64,000 bases of DNA from the NCBI RefSeq assembly GCF_963576675.1, contig NC_088915.1, positions 2,981,001 to 3,045,000 of the forward strand, given 5' to 3'. This document shows positions 11,496 through 22,545 of this stretch, one piece after another; position 1 is the first letter of the stretch, and each line of letters begins with the position of its first letter. The DNA is from Euphorbia lathyris (taxonomy: Eukaryota > Streptophyta > Magnoliopsida > Malpighiales > Euphorbiaceae). The notes below the pieces were generated by a model. That model was not told where the DNA came from and did no database searches. It was given only the letters and a program-made list of their open reading frames with translations. The translations under genes were made by a program, and so were the position numbers.

Positions 11496-12067
11496 AGGTT
11501 AAGGTGCAAAAATGTCCTTAACGTTTTGGGACAAGAGCAATTTTACCCTTAACGTCTAAAATGGTGCAATTTTACCCCTAACGTTGGAAGCCAAGAGCAA
11601 TTTTACCCTTAACGTTGATAAATTGAGTCAATTTGAGAAATAATTCATCAAACTGTCTTCTCAGTCATGAATATTGTCATATACACTTTACACGTGCGGT
11701 AACAAATCACAAACATATGTTGGATGTGAAAAAAAACATAAAAAAATATACCATTTTTTGTACGAATTAGATAAAATAAAATTTATAAATTCACCGAATT
11801 TATAAATATTAATCTCCAATTCTATTATTAAATTATAAAAAACATGAAATCCTTTTTTTTAAACGAATTGATATGCATTTGATGCAGAATAAGGAACAAA
11901 AATATCTATGTTTTATAATAATGCCTGAAATTGATCCAATTTATCAATGTTAGGGGGTAAAATTACTATTGATTTCCAACGTTAGGGGTAAAATTGCCCC
12001 ATTTTATACATTAGGGGTAAAATTGCTCTTGGCCCAAAACATTAGGGGTATTTTTGCATCTTAACCC
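11496..12067. mobile_element. Mutator-like foldback MITE, 572 bp
   Basis: Terminal inverted repeats of more than 120 bp: the left starts AGGTTAAGGTGCAAAAATG and the right, inverted, GGGTTAAGATGCAAAAATA. The arms carry the phrase GCAATTTTACCCCTAACGT several times. A perfect 9-bp target duplication TAAATTATA (11487-11495 and 12068-12076) points to a Mutator-like element. A second, truncated copy is at 28393-29031. It has no coding capacity. Confidence 0.85.
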
Positions 12068-12129
12068 TAAATTATATTAATATCGATTTAATTTGTATAA
12101 TCTTCAAGCAAGATCAATTTTAACTGTAT

Positions 12130-12198
12130 ACTATCGAAGTGCAGATTTAACCTAACGTATGAAATTGTACAAATTTAACACTAACGTTTCAATACAAT

Positions 12199-12266
<68 letters not shown>

Positions 12267-12440
12267 CTGATTTAATTTATCGATAAACTGGTTTAGAAGG
12301 TTTGATGTGACTAAATAACAATCAAACAAGTCTTTTCAAATTTTCGATAGTGTATGGTTAAAAGTGATCTTACGTGGAAACATTAGTGTTAAATTTGCAC
12401 AATTTCATACGTTAAGACTAAATCTGCACTTCGCTTAAAA
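12130..12440. repeat. Inverted repeat around an (AT)n core
   Basis: The left arm (GTGCAGATTTAACC...AACACTAACGTTTC, about 12140-12190) is the inverse of the right arm (GAAACATTAGTGTT...AAATCTGCAC, about 12379-12431). The (AT)n microsatellite sits between the arms. The arms are related to the larger foldback at 12855-13360. Confidence 0.65.
12203..12262. repeat. (AT)30 microsatellite
   Basis: About 60 bp of uninterrupted AT dinucleotides at the centre of an inverted repeat, probably length-variable. Confidence 0.95.
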
Positions 12441-12854
12441 CCTTACGGCTAAATCTGCATTTCGCTTAAAACATTAAAGTTAAATATTTAGTACATTACT
12501 AAAAAAAATTTAGTTCATTAATAACATAAACAATTTAAAAAAATTTGTGATTTATTTATATGTAGCAGATTTAGTTTCTTTAAACTGTCTAAAATATTTT
12601 ACCGTGTTATTAATATAGTTAAAAAAATGTATGAAACTACTTAAATATTTAGTGTATTAATAACATAGTAAAATATTTTAGTCAATTTAAAAAAAATATT
12701 GTGATTAATTTATATGTAACAAGTTTAGTTTTTTGAAACTGCCTAAAAAAATTTGCTTTACACACCACGTGTAAAATCGCCCCCCTCCCCCCCAAGCGAA
12801 CAATCATTTATTCACCACTGTTTGATCCTGATATTTTCAGTGAATTATAGATTT

Positions 12855-13360
12855 TGTTTAACGTATAAAATACTCTAAATTTAACCTAACATTTACAAGC
12901 AAGATCAATTTTAACGGGAGAAAATCTGTTGTCCCCATTTCGGTGTCCCCTTCCATGTCCCTCTCATAAAAAGTGGCTCCTTTTAATCATGTGGGTCCTC
13001 TTGGCTCATAAAATATATTATTTTAATTAAAAGGGACCACTTTTTGTGAGAGGGACATGGAAGGAGACACCGAAATGAGGACAGCAGATTTTCTCCCAAT
13101 TTTAAACTTGTGTTACCGAAATTTGAAAAAACATTGGTTTAACTGTTATTTAACCGTCACATTAGACTTTTCAAATATCAATTACGCTTAAGATATTTAA
13201 TATATTAATACATTAAATATCTTAAGTTAATTGATATTTGGAAAGTCTAATGTGACAGTTAAACCAGTTTTTTCAAAATTTCGGTAATACAAGCTTAAAA
13301 TTGATTTTACTTTTAAACGTTAGGTTAAATTTAGACTATTTTATACGTTAAATCAAATAT
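12855..13360. mobile_element. Foldback element, arms about 160 bp, centre near 13200
   Basis: The right arm (from ATATCTTAAGTTAATTGATA through AAACCAGTTTTTTC, CGGTAATACAAGC and AAACGTTAGGTTAAA to TTATACGTTAAA) is a close inverse of the left arm. The left arm is interrupted by the MITE at 12916-13097. No coding capacity. Arms are highly similar, so it can form a long hairpin. Confidence 0.75.
12916..13097. mobile_element. MITE of 182 bp inserted in the left arm of a foldback
   Basis: Inverted ends GGGAGAAAATCTGTTGTCC (left) and, inverted from the right, GGGAGAAAATCTGCTGTCC, continuing as matching arms for about 65 bp. The flanks AATTTTAAC (12907-12915) and AATTTTAAA (13098-13106) form a 9-bp target duplication with one mismatch, as in Mutator-like elements. 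Confidence 0.85.
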
Positions 13361-13823
13361 GTATTTCACCGAATTTTTTTTTGAAATTTTGGATTTAGAG
13401 CCAATTTCTTGGAAACAGGTGATCAGAACGACCACAACTTCAAATTTTGTGGAAACATGAAGGCTGAAACTACTCGTAGTTATAATAGTCCAAACAATTG
13501 GAAGAGCACAGACCCCTATCTTCGTCCCTGGAATTCAATTTAACCCTTATCCCAATAAATATTATTATTACTAGAATTTTTATCTAATATTAATATTTAA
13601 AAATTATAAATATATGTTTTTTTTATTGTTTTTTTTTTAAAAAAATAATAATTCTCTCCTCCCTTTTTTAAGGGAGGAGAGTGGGGCAGTGGCTTCAAAG
13701 CCACTGTCCAAATTAAATAAGGGACTCTGCTTTTGCAGAGCCTCTTTTCCTTTTCATACCATTACGGTGTGCAATGCACCGTAATGGTATATTATTTCTA
13801 ACCATAGTAGAAAATAGCCCCTT

Positions 13824-15060
13824 GGATGGAATTTTTTTCTAACTGATACCAATTAAATAACTATTTTTTTAAAGAACCCTAAATTAGGGTTTAATCCAAC
13901 TTTGTAACTCTCTCATATGGCATGTGATCCAATAGTCCTCCTTTAGCGTTGTATTAATATGGGAAGAGACAATAAGTAATGATTCACACGCCCGGACACT
14001 CCTAAAGAAATCCTAGGGAATTAGGGTATTAATTCATAATCTAGATATCTACGAAATGAAAGTGAAATAATGGGACAATTTATAAATGAGGATCAAAACA
14101 AATAAAATTCACCAAAATAGTAAATATGATGTGCATGAAATAACAAAGTTATTTAAATCTAATATTCTATTAATGAAAATAAAATATATACATGTACCAT
14201 ATATATTATATAAAATAAATGATAATATATATATATATAATAAATTAAAATAATAATAGAGAATTAAAGAAATGAGAAGTTTAGGAAAAAAAAACAATCT
14301 CTTCAACAGATAATGACAGTAATAAAAAAAATTACACTTAAAAATTTAAAATACAAATTTGAAACATGAGCTATGTATTATTTGACCCCTTTTAGGTTGG
14401 AATGGGTACTATAATTATATTTTTAATAAAAAAATTTCCTTCATATATATATTTGTATATAGAGTAAAATATTTTTTGGGATTATTTTAGGGCTGAGTCT
14501 TATGCGGTCACACTCATGGTCTTAGACAGTCGCACTCTTGGACTTAGACCCACTCTGAGAAGGATTTAGTTAATCGTTTTAACATACATTGAGTGATTTA
14601 AAAAAGTTAGAAATCTAATTAACTTTTAATATATAGATTGAGGATATAATTGACTATTTTAAAATTTAAAATCTAATTTGGCTTTTAAGCTATAGTTTAG
14701 GGATTCAATACAATAACCAAACGTATTCAAAATGTTTAATTGACTTAATTGACTCAAACATATCCAGTAATAAAGAATCAAAGTGTGTACATAATATTAA
14801 TATAGACTAAAGGATTAATTATAATTTATTGATTAGTACCAAATTATTGTTTTAGGAAATCACTTATATTATACGAAATAGTAATGAATATTTTGGGATT
14901 TTTCTTTACATATAAAGAAAATTAACAGACTGTGCATAATATGAAGTAATAAATTAATTATAAAGAATGTGTACATATATAGAAACCACTTGTATACCAT
15001 ATACTAATCTAAATTTTATATATCCGGTAAGTAACAGGGAGATGTTAAATTAAGATATGT
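13824..15060. other. AT-rich intergenic region
   Basis: No gene is supported. The 65-aa minus ORF at 14109-14306 is low-complexity. An old repeat (14575-14760), inverse to 6545-6715, is the only recognisable content; short TATATA runs occur near 14220. Confidence 0.55.
14575..14760 (-). repeat. Dispersed AT-rich repeat, inverted partner at 6545-6715
   Basis: Its reverse complement shares GTTTGGTTATTGTATTGAAT-type wording, the block TATAGCTTAAAAGCCAAATT and later segments with 6545-6715. This is an ancient non-autonomous element fragment. Confidence 0.6.
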
Positions 15061-15070
15061 AATTATCAAG

Positions 15071-15587
15071 GGGTTAAATGCACCATTGGTCACTGAACTT
15101 ACATGGTTATCTCAAAATAGTCACTCAACTTTAATTTATCTCATTAAAATCACTCAACTTTGAGTTTTATCGCAATTAGGTCACTATGATGATTTTCGTG
15201 ATTAAAAAACATCGAAATGATGACATAAGTGATACGTCAATTTAAGACAACTCATATTTCTAATCGAAATGACACATGACATCTACATATGCTCCACTTG
15301 ACTATCACGTGTCGATTATTTTTATGAAAAAAAAAACTATATTTAGTTTTTTTCATGAAAATACCCGACATGTGGCTGTCACATTTCATTTCGGTCAGAG
15401 ATTTGAGTTAACTCGTATTGACGTGTTACCCATGTTATCATTCCGATGTTTTTTTACCACTAAAATCGTCGGAGTGACCTAATTGAGACAAAACTCAAAG
15501 TGGAGTGATTTTATTAAGACAAATTGAAGTTGAGTGACCATTTTGAGACAACCATGTTAGTTCAGTGACCAATGATGCATTTAACCC
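15071..15587. mobile_element. Mutator-like MITE, 517 bp
   Basis: Ends GGGTTAAATGCACCATTGG and, inverted, GGGTTAAATGCATCATTGG, with inverted similarity reaching well over 60 bp (CACTGAACT, CATGGTT, TCACTCAACTT). A perfect 10-bp flank repeat AATTATCAAG sits at 15061-15070 and 15588-15597. Relatives: a fragment at 5551-5647 and a diverged copy at 50597-51378. Non-coding. Confidence 0.88.
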
Positions 15588-15597
15588 AATTATCAAG

Positions 15598-16660
15598 TGA
15601 GATGCATTTGTTTTGGACTCCTTAATATAAAAAAAGGGAAATTTATAGTTTTTTAAAATTATTTACAACTTAATTAAAAAACAAACATTATTTACAACTA
15701 TATATCTTTTTTGATATATTTTAATGATTCAGATTTATAAATTAGGAGTCTAAGATATATTTTTTTATGGTTAAAATTTAGGAAAAAGTACAAAAATAAA
15801 CATTGTGGTTACACCTGTTTTCGAACAACACATATGTGGTTTAAAAGTTTGCAAAATAATACCTTGAGATTTATTCCGTTAGCAAACACATATCAAATTA
15901 ACTAACGGTGTTAAAAGTCAAAGGAAAAAAAATTAATTTGATCCTTATATTTATTTATTTTATAAATTAACCCCTTATTATCTAATTATCACAAATAAAC
16001 CCCAAAATAAAAAAATAAAAATCAATTACATCATTTTCTCCATCTCTTTATATTTTTTCCCCTTGAGTGATTTGTTTTCTATAGGATGAACAATTGGTGA
16101 GAGATTAAAATATATCAGTTATGTTCTCATTTTCATTTGCCTTTTTACCCTCTTTCTTCTTCGCTTCCCCAAAGAAACTTTTATCCAATGCTCTGTTATC
16201 TCAAACTTATTTTTTCATCTCTCCTTTTCAATTTCTCTAACTTTGCTTTGCCTTTTTAAGTTTAGTTGTAATCCTGATTTATTAGAAAGGTCCTTGCTTT
16301 TTAAGTTTAACTTCCTTATTTGTTGATTTTGTTTGTAATTCTTAAGCTTCTATTCTTTTTATAACATGAAATTGTCATATTTATAAACTAAATCCAGCTT
16401 TTTTTTGGGGTAATTATTCCCTTTTTATTTGTCAATTGATAAAATTATTACTTATATGCCTGCTGATGAAATCTTTTTAAAGAATCCAGTGTTAACTTTG
16501 TTTCTTGTTAAGATCAGATGCTTGATTGTGGTCTGCTTTGTTCATTTATCTCTCGTATTTATATAGATTCCCATCCATGGCATTTATGATTTTGTGTTGG
16601 TGCAAGTTCACTTTGAATGAAATCATGGCATTGGCTCATGAATGTGTCGAGCCGATCCCG
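15598..16660. other. Non-coding region left of the truncated Sirevirus
   Basis: Around 15782-15935 lies one end of a decayed element (AAAAGTACAAAAATAAAC...TGTGGTTT and CCGTTAGCAAACA). From about 16020 to 16560 the sequence is pyrimidine-rich and less repetitive and could be UTR- or intron-like, but no ORF or splice structure convinces me. Confidence 0.4.
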
Positions 16661-19180
16661 AGAGCCAATCATACCTCTGTACAACTTGCTATCTACTAAC
16701 TTACCATGTTCATCTGCTGAGAAGACAGTGTCAGTACCCATTGGTGTTGAGATTGACTTACAATTCTCCATGTCATATTTCTTCAATATTTTCTTAACAT
16801 ACTTCATTTGGCTAATGAAAATTCCATTCTTTCATTGCTTGATTTGGAGTCCAAGAAAGAAGTTGAATTCTCCATGATGGACATCTCAAACTCATTTTGT
16901 ATCTGTTTACTCAATTCTTTGCAAAGTGACTCGTTAGTAGCACCAAATATAATATCATCAACATATATTTGTGTCAGCAGGGTGTCCTTACCCTTTTTCT
17001 TAATGAATAATGTTGTATCAGATTTGCCTCTGACATAATTTCTCATCAAAAGGAAGCTTGTTAAGCGTTCATACCAAGCGCTTGGTGCTTGTTTCAAACC
17101 TACAGAGCCTTTTTGAGTTTATAAACGTGGTTTGGGAATTTTGGATCCTCAAACCTCAGAGGCTGATTTACATAAACCTCCTCATTTATAACTCCATTCA
17201 GAAAAGCACTTTTAACATCCATTTGAAATAATTGAAAGTTCATAAAACTGGCATATGCATATAATATTCGAATGGCTTCTAACCTTGCCACTGGAGCAAA
17301 GGTTTCACCATAGTCAATACCTTCTTACTGACTATACTCTTGTGCAACAAGTCTGACTTTGTTTCTGATGATGTCTCCTTGTTCATCCAGCTTGTTTCGG
17401 AAAACCCATCTGGTTCCAATTGTCTTCTGAGTCTTTGGATGTGGTACTAAGTCCCAAACTTCATTCTTTCTGAACTGGTCAAGTTCCTCTTGCATATCAT
17501 TCATCCAGAACTCATCATTTTCAACTTCTAGAAAGTTTTTGGATTCCAGAACTGAGACGAACGCAACATTGATGAGGAACCTTCTCAGTTGATTTCTAGC
17601 ATTAGGTGGTTTTCAGCATCATCAAGAATGTTGCTCTCAGAGTGTCCTCTAGGGATTCTGACTTCTCTTGGAAGAGTAATGTCTTCAATGTTGGGTGTTA
17701 CAACAATACATGCAGTAGTGGAATGGTCAGCAAAGGTGATTTCAGTTTCATTTTTACCTTTGGTGAGTCCGAGTGGGAATGACTCAGAGTGGTGCTTAGC
17801 TCAGCAGGTGTTGGGCTAGGATCATCTTCTGAGATTTGATTTTCCTTCTATGCTTAGCTCATCAAACTCAATATGTACGGACTCTTCTAAGATCTGAGTT
17901 CTTTTGTTGAAAATTCTATATGCTTTGCTGTTAGTTGAATAGCCTAGAAAAATGGCTTCATCAGCATTGGAATCAAATTTAACAAGATTGTCCTTAGTGT
18001 TTAAAATAAAACATTTGCAGCCAAAGGCTCAAAAGTAACCTATGTTAGGTTTTCTTCCTTTCCAAAGTTCATATGGGGTCTTTCTCATTATGGGTCTGAC
18101 TAGAGCGCTATTAAGAATGTAGCAAGCTGTGTTTACAGCTTCTCCTCAGAAGTACCTCGGAAGCCTATTTTCACTCAGCAATGTTCTGGCCATTTCTACT
18201 AGAGTTCTATTCTTCCTTTCAACAACCCCATTTTATTGAGGAGTTCTAGGAGCAGAAAAATTATGGTCAATGCCATTGGTTTCAAAAAATTCATCATATA
18301 TTTGATTCTTGAATTCTCCACCATTATCACTTCTGATATGAGCGATTTTTAAGTCCTTGTCATTTTCAATTTTCCTACAAAGGGTTCAAAACATCTCAAA
18401 TGTTTCATCTTTGCTAGTGAGCAAGATGATCCATGTGTAGCAAGAGAAATGATCTACAATGACCAGGGAAAATATTCTACCACCCAAGCTCAAAGGCTAT
18501 ACTGACCCGAAGAGATCCAAATGTAGCAATTCTAAAGGACGCTTGGTTGTGACAATATTTTTACTTTGAAAAGTTTTTCTTGTTTGTTTCCCATACTAAA
18601 AAGCATTGCACAACTGATCCTTCTCAAACTTTAGTTTTGACAATCCTTCAACTAGTTTCTTTCTTGCTAATTTGGCCAAGAGGTCCATGCTTACATGACC
18701 AAGTCTCATGTGCCATAGCCAGGAATTTTCTTCCATCGAGACCAAGCATATTTCTTTTGAAAATTTCTTTTCTAAGTTCAGCATAAAGACATTATCAATT
18801 CGTGGAGCAGTAAGGATTAAATTGTTAGTCTTACTCTCAAAGATTTGACATCTAGAGGCATCGAATATGACCTTCGTTCCGTTGTCACACATCTAAGCTA
18901 CGCTCAGAAAGTTATATTTTTAGCCCTCTGACTAGGGAGACATTTTCAATAGTTGGGTTTCCTCCAATAGTTCCAGACCCACTATTTTACCTTTCTTGTT
19001 GTCTCTAAAACTTACATTTCCTCCTCGTTTGTGCACAAGTGTGATGAACTGAGTTTCATCACCCGTCATATGCCTAGAGCATGCGTTGTCTATATACCAT
19101 AGTTTTGATTTCTCATCACATCTCAGGCCAACCTACAATGGAACTAGTTGTTTTTAGGTACCCAAATCTTTTTGGGTCCT
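16661..19180 (-). pseudogene. pol remnant of the truncated Sirevirus
   Basis: Recognisable pieces in order on the minus strand: protease with YIDNACSRHM near 19090; pre-integrase with WLWHMRLGH near 18700; integrase with RSDNGGEF and VERKNRTL; RT with FAPVARLEAIR, MDVKSAFLNG and YVDDIIFGA near 16960. Many stops interrupt it (for example after CNAF at 18596 and KKAL at 17100) and several frame changes occur. One TAA (17325-17327), in the motif YSQ-stop-EGIDYGE, recurs at the same codon in the other Sirevirus. Reading ends at the truncation at 16661. Confidence 0.8.
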
Positions 19181-20779
19181 TTCTTATTAGACTCAGCAGG
19201 CAAAACATTATATTTTATTCTGTGTCGGCACACATTAGTTTTGTGACCTCTCTTCCCACAAAAATCACATTGGGCATTTTTTTGTGGGTACCATATGCTC
19301 TAACTAGAATTTTGGTTCTGAGCATTTTGATGGTAATGGCTCTTTTTATTCGGAACCTTGAGGTGGTTTTGAATTGATATGATGTCCTTTCTGAGTTTCT
19401 TAGAATCCTCTTGGACTTCAGAGATAAACTTATGCATAATTTTAAGATTTTCATCTTGTCTGGTATTGTCTTGAAGTAGATGTTGGAGGTCACTGAGTTT
19501 GACTTCCTCAATCTCATCACATCTTCTATTGAGTGCTCTTATTACATTTCTTAACAAGAGAGTAAAGATCACTCAGAGCATTGATCATTTCGTTTCTAAG
19601 GATTGGGAGAGATATTACCTCAGTAGCTTGCTCATCATTCTCAGAAGCATACGAAGGTTCAGGCACTTCAAAGGCACACGACTCTTCAATCTCATCAGGC
19701 ATGAAATAGATATGTGTTGTCTCAGCAGCACAGACTTCTGGGGAAGATGACTCATTATTGTCGCTCCACTTTTCCACCATTGCTTTCTTCCCATTCCTTT
19801 TCTCTTTCTTCAAAGTGGGGTATCTTGACTTAATGTGACCAGGTTGATGACATTCAAAGTAAGTGATAGGCTTTGAGGTCTCCTTTCTGACCTTGTTATC
19901 ACTGTACTTAGCTTTGGATTTGTCATACTTTCGGTAGGGCTTCTTTCCATATTTTTCATTCTTGCGGAACATCTTCTTCATCTTCCGAGTAAACATATCC
20001 ATCTCCTCATCATTTGAGGAACTGTTGTCAATGGAGTCTGCCTTCATGACCAGAGACTTCTGCTTCTTGTCCTCTAACTTCTCCTTGACCTCAAAGCTTT
20101 TCATGGAGATCTCATGAGTTAGAAGAGATCCGATAAGCTCATCATATTTATACGTTGTCAGATCCTGAGCTTCCTCAACAACAGTCTTCGTAGCTTGCCA
20201 ACTCTTTGGAAGGCTCCTAAGTATCTTCTTGACTTGTTCCTCTTCTGAAAAGCTCTTTCCAAGTCTTTTGAGCTCATTTATGATGTTAGTGAATCTGGCA
20301 TTCATCTCTGAGATGCCTTCGCCATCATTCATTTCAAACAGCTCGTAAAGTCGCATGTGCTTGTTCACCTTGCACTACTTCACCTTGTTGGTACCTTCAT
20401 AGGTGACTTCCAGCTTCTTCCTGATTTCCTATGTTGACTCACATCCTGGAATCTTATTATATTTTGCAGCATCGAATGCACTGTGAAGCATATTGATAGC
20501 CGTGACATTATTTTATAATTTCTTTAGGTCATCCTCAGTCCACTTAGCCTCATCCTTAATAACTTTTACATTATCAACCGTTTTATAGGAAATGAATGGG
20601 CCTTGGACTATTGCTATCCAAGCACTCATGTTCATTGCCTGAAAGAAATTTTTCATTCTGTTCTTCCAGAAGGTATAGTTAGACCCGAAGAATAGAGGTG
20701 GCCTAGTAATGGACAAGCCCTCAGGCAAGATCTGAGTTGTTTCATTTCGTGGGAGGAAACAAGTGCTATTGATAGCCAT
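19180..20779 (-). pseudogene. gag remnant of the truncated Sirevirus
   Basis: Starts MAINSTCFLPRNETTQILPE at 20779 and aligns with the gag at 63684. It has the UBN2-type gag core (LYELFEMNDGEGISEMNARF, VKKILRSLPKSWQATK, IGSLLTHEISM). There are stops at 20513 and two more before 20368, and a frameshift near 19530. In the first zinc knuckle two Cys are replaced by Tyr (YFECHQPGHIKSRYP); near 19262 a one-base loss breaks the next knuckle (QCDF...GREVTK). Not functional. Confidence 0.8.
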
Positions 20780-20827
20780 AATATATGGACCAGCTCAAAT
20801 AGTGTTATCTTGCAAGTTGAGCTCTTA

Positions 20828-20842
20828 GGCTCTGATACCACT
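20828..20842 (-). other. Primer-binding site of the truncated Sirevirus
   Basis: On the minus strand TGGTATCAGAGCC follows the LTR end after two bases. This is the standard complement of the 3' end of initiator tRNA-Met used by most plant copia elements. Confidence 0.75.
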
Positions 20843-22128
20843 TATTGGTATCTTGTGTTATGAGAATAAGTTCCTAAGGGGGGGTTAAAGGAACTATTTA
20901 AAATTTTAATTATTAAGACTGGCTTGTTTTTACTTGTGAAATATACTTTCTCACACAGATTAATAACACAACGATACTGAGTGCGGTCAGAGGCAACTTT
21001 AGTTGGTTAGCAACTAAAGTTGTTTCTGGTGTTGATTCAAAATATATCACTTAGAAGTCTATTCCTGAACACAACACTAAATCAAACAACTCAGAAGCTA
21101 AAGTTAAACATTTTCTTAACAAATATAAGAGCAAGCAGATGGAGATAAGGGATAGAAAATACTACTCAGCAGTTTATCCTGGTTCAACCTCTTGCCTACA
21201 TCCAGCCCCTGAGATTCCTTTTCTGAGCTTTAATCCACTATTGAGCTCTTTTCAGGTAGAGCACAAACCCTTTACAATAGTCAGTGAGCAGTTACAGAGT
21301 ACCGTCCTCTATATACCTACAATCAGCACTATTCAACTCTGGTTGTTGAATATCGAGCAACACAGAGTCTCATAACTAAATTTAGTGATTGATAATGTTT
21401 TGTTCTAAACAAAGAACACTTGAATAATCTAATCTATTTCTTACACAGAATAATAAGAGTTTGTGTAAAATTGTTTTGCTTTGCTTTCAGCTGGAACTTC
21501 AAGGCATCAGTCATTTCGAATTTTGAAATAACCGTTGGAGGGAAACGACTTTGCTGTCCCTTTCATCCTTAGCAGCCAGTGCCATGGCCAATCCTAACGA
21601 AGTCTTCCCTGTCGTTGTGTCTCTTGTTCAGCAGCGCTTTAGTTGCTTTACTCAGAGTGCTTCAGATGGTCTCACCATTTTTGGCAAAGATTCCAAGACA
21701 ACATAGTGATAGATTGTCTGTTGCTTCTGAATCTTTCCTCAATTGGTGAAGCTTTCTCTGCAAGCAAAGAAGTCAACTTGCGCTTTGTCTGCTTCCTCCT
21801 TTGGTCTTCGAAGTCAACAGCTTCGTGGAGAAGGCAATGGCTCCCTTCTAGATCCTTCCTTTTGCTGGGCTGAGTTGATCCAAAAGCCTTTGATCTAATT
21901 GACTTTCTTCTTGATTTCTTTGGGACTTGAGTTATCTCATGGGCTTTGGGTTTTATTTTTCTTTCTTTTACACTTATCATTTAATTCATCCAAACACTCA
22001 ATAAACATATTACTATACAAAAATCAAAGCTTTAAATTTAATGTGTTGAGAATTTTATCAAGGGATATTAATTCTAATTTAAGTATATTTGTCAAATCAA
22101 AATTTGTGTGGAAATTTGTGTTTCAACA
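20843..22128 (-). repeat. 5' LTR of the truncated Sirevirus (about 1286 bp)
   Basis: It borders the primer-binding site at 20842 and ends at 22128 in TTTCAACA, like the LTR at 53610-54944. Shared blocks include the polyG start, AACTATTTAAAATTTTAA, AGTCTATTCCTGAAC and the palindromic ATTTCGAA-TTTTGAAAT box (21513-21529). The inner border reads TATTGG where the other copy has TGTTGG. It is clearly diverged from the other Sirevirus LTR, so the insertion is older. Confidence 0.85.
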
Positions 22129-22545
22129 TCATGGTCATGGGACCTTACTGGTGATAATGTAGTAGGGGTGTTGAATATGTGGTGGTATTTTCTCAATAGA
22201 GGTTGGAACAGGGCTGATACTTTAGGTGCAGGGGATATGGGGTTAATTGTCTCCTCAAAGTCTCACAGAGACATAATAAACAGGGAGGAGGTTACACCTC
22301 TCCAGCCATTAGCAGCTAGTGTAATAAGAGACTTAAGAGTTATGAGATTCAGGGTTACCTGTAATGCCCTAAAGGTCCGCTTGCTTCTCGTCCTAGTGAA
22401 TGATTACCATGTTCTTCTCAAAGTTAAAGGTCACATAAGTATTCCTACGCATTCAATCTGCTCCTAACATAATGTCATAGTCTCCTAGGTCTAATATTCT
22501 TAGAGTGAAAGAATATTTGTGGTTGTTCATTGACTAATTACAATC
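22129..22545 (-). pseudogene. Ty3/gypsy protease/early-pol fragment
   Basis: The minus strand reads YSFTLRILDLGDYDIMLGAD followed by a stop where Trp is expected, then MRRNTYVTFNFEKN. After a frame change it reads TFRALQVTLNLITLKSL and LLRKYHHIFNTPTTLSP. DYDIMLGxDWL followed by VTFDF-like text is the classic segment after the gypsy protease, leading into RT. It has at least three stops and one frameshift. The Sirevirus LTR begins directly after the HDHD residues at 22129, and the right side abuts the last neprosin exon near 22546. Confidence 0.75.

Larger units (their letters stand above)
11187..13823. mobile_element. Composite inverted-repeat element with hairpin-rich ends
   Basis: The left end AAGGGGCTGTTTT...ACCACGGTTA is mirrored by the right end TAACCATAGTAGAAAATAGCCCCTT. 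Behind each tip lie matched short hairpins: CACCGTAATGGTA motifs, GGGCAGTGGC/GCCACTGCCC at 11349-11374 and its counterpart near 13684-13711, GGAATCCC/GGGATTCC on the left, and CTCTCCTCCC/GGGAGGAGAG and GGCTCTGC-type stems on the right. No transposase is present. Target duplication is unclear (TAA left, TTG right), so the superfamily is open. Inside it are at least three other elements, listed separately. Confidence 0.55.
16661..22128 (-). mobile_element. Sirevirus (Ty1/copia), decayed, 3' part missing
   Basis: On the minus strand: 5' LTR (22128-20843), primer-binding site, gag, protease, integrase and the first part of reverse transcriptase. Similarity to the second Sirevirus (53610-64000) ends abruptly at 16661, just after the residues YRGMIGS in RT, and no RNase H, third ORF or 3' LTR follows. 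The copy has many stops and frameshifts in gag and pol. It was inserted in a gypsy fragment, whose coding text resumes right at the LTR end (22129). Confidence 0.88.

Noticed and set aside
11187..13823. Helitron
   Set aside because: The ends are inverted repeats, and no TC...CTRR ends or Rep/helicase are present.
22108..22467. 119-aa plus-strand ORF
   Set aside because: It is the antisense shadow of a gypsy fragment that reads convincingly on the minus strand (LDLGDYDIMLGAD, LLRKYHHIF).
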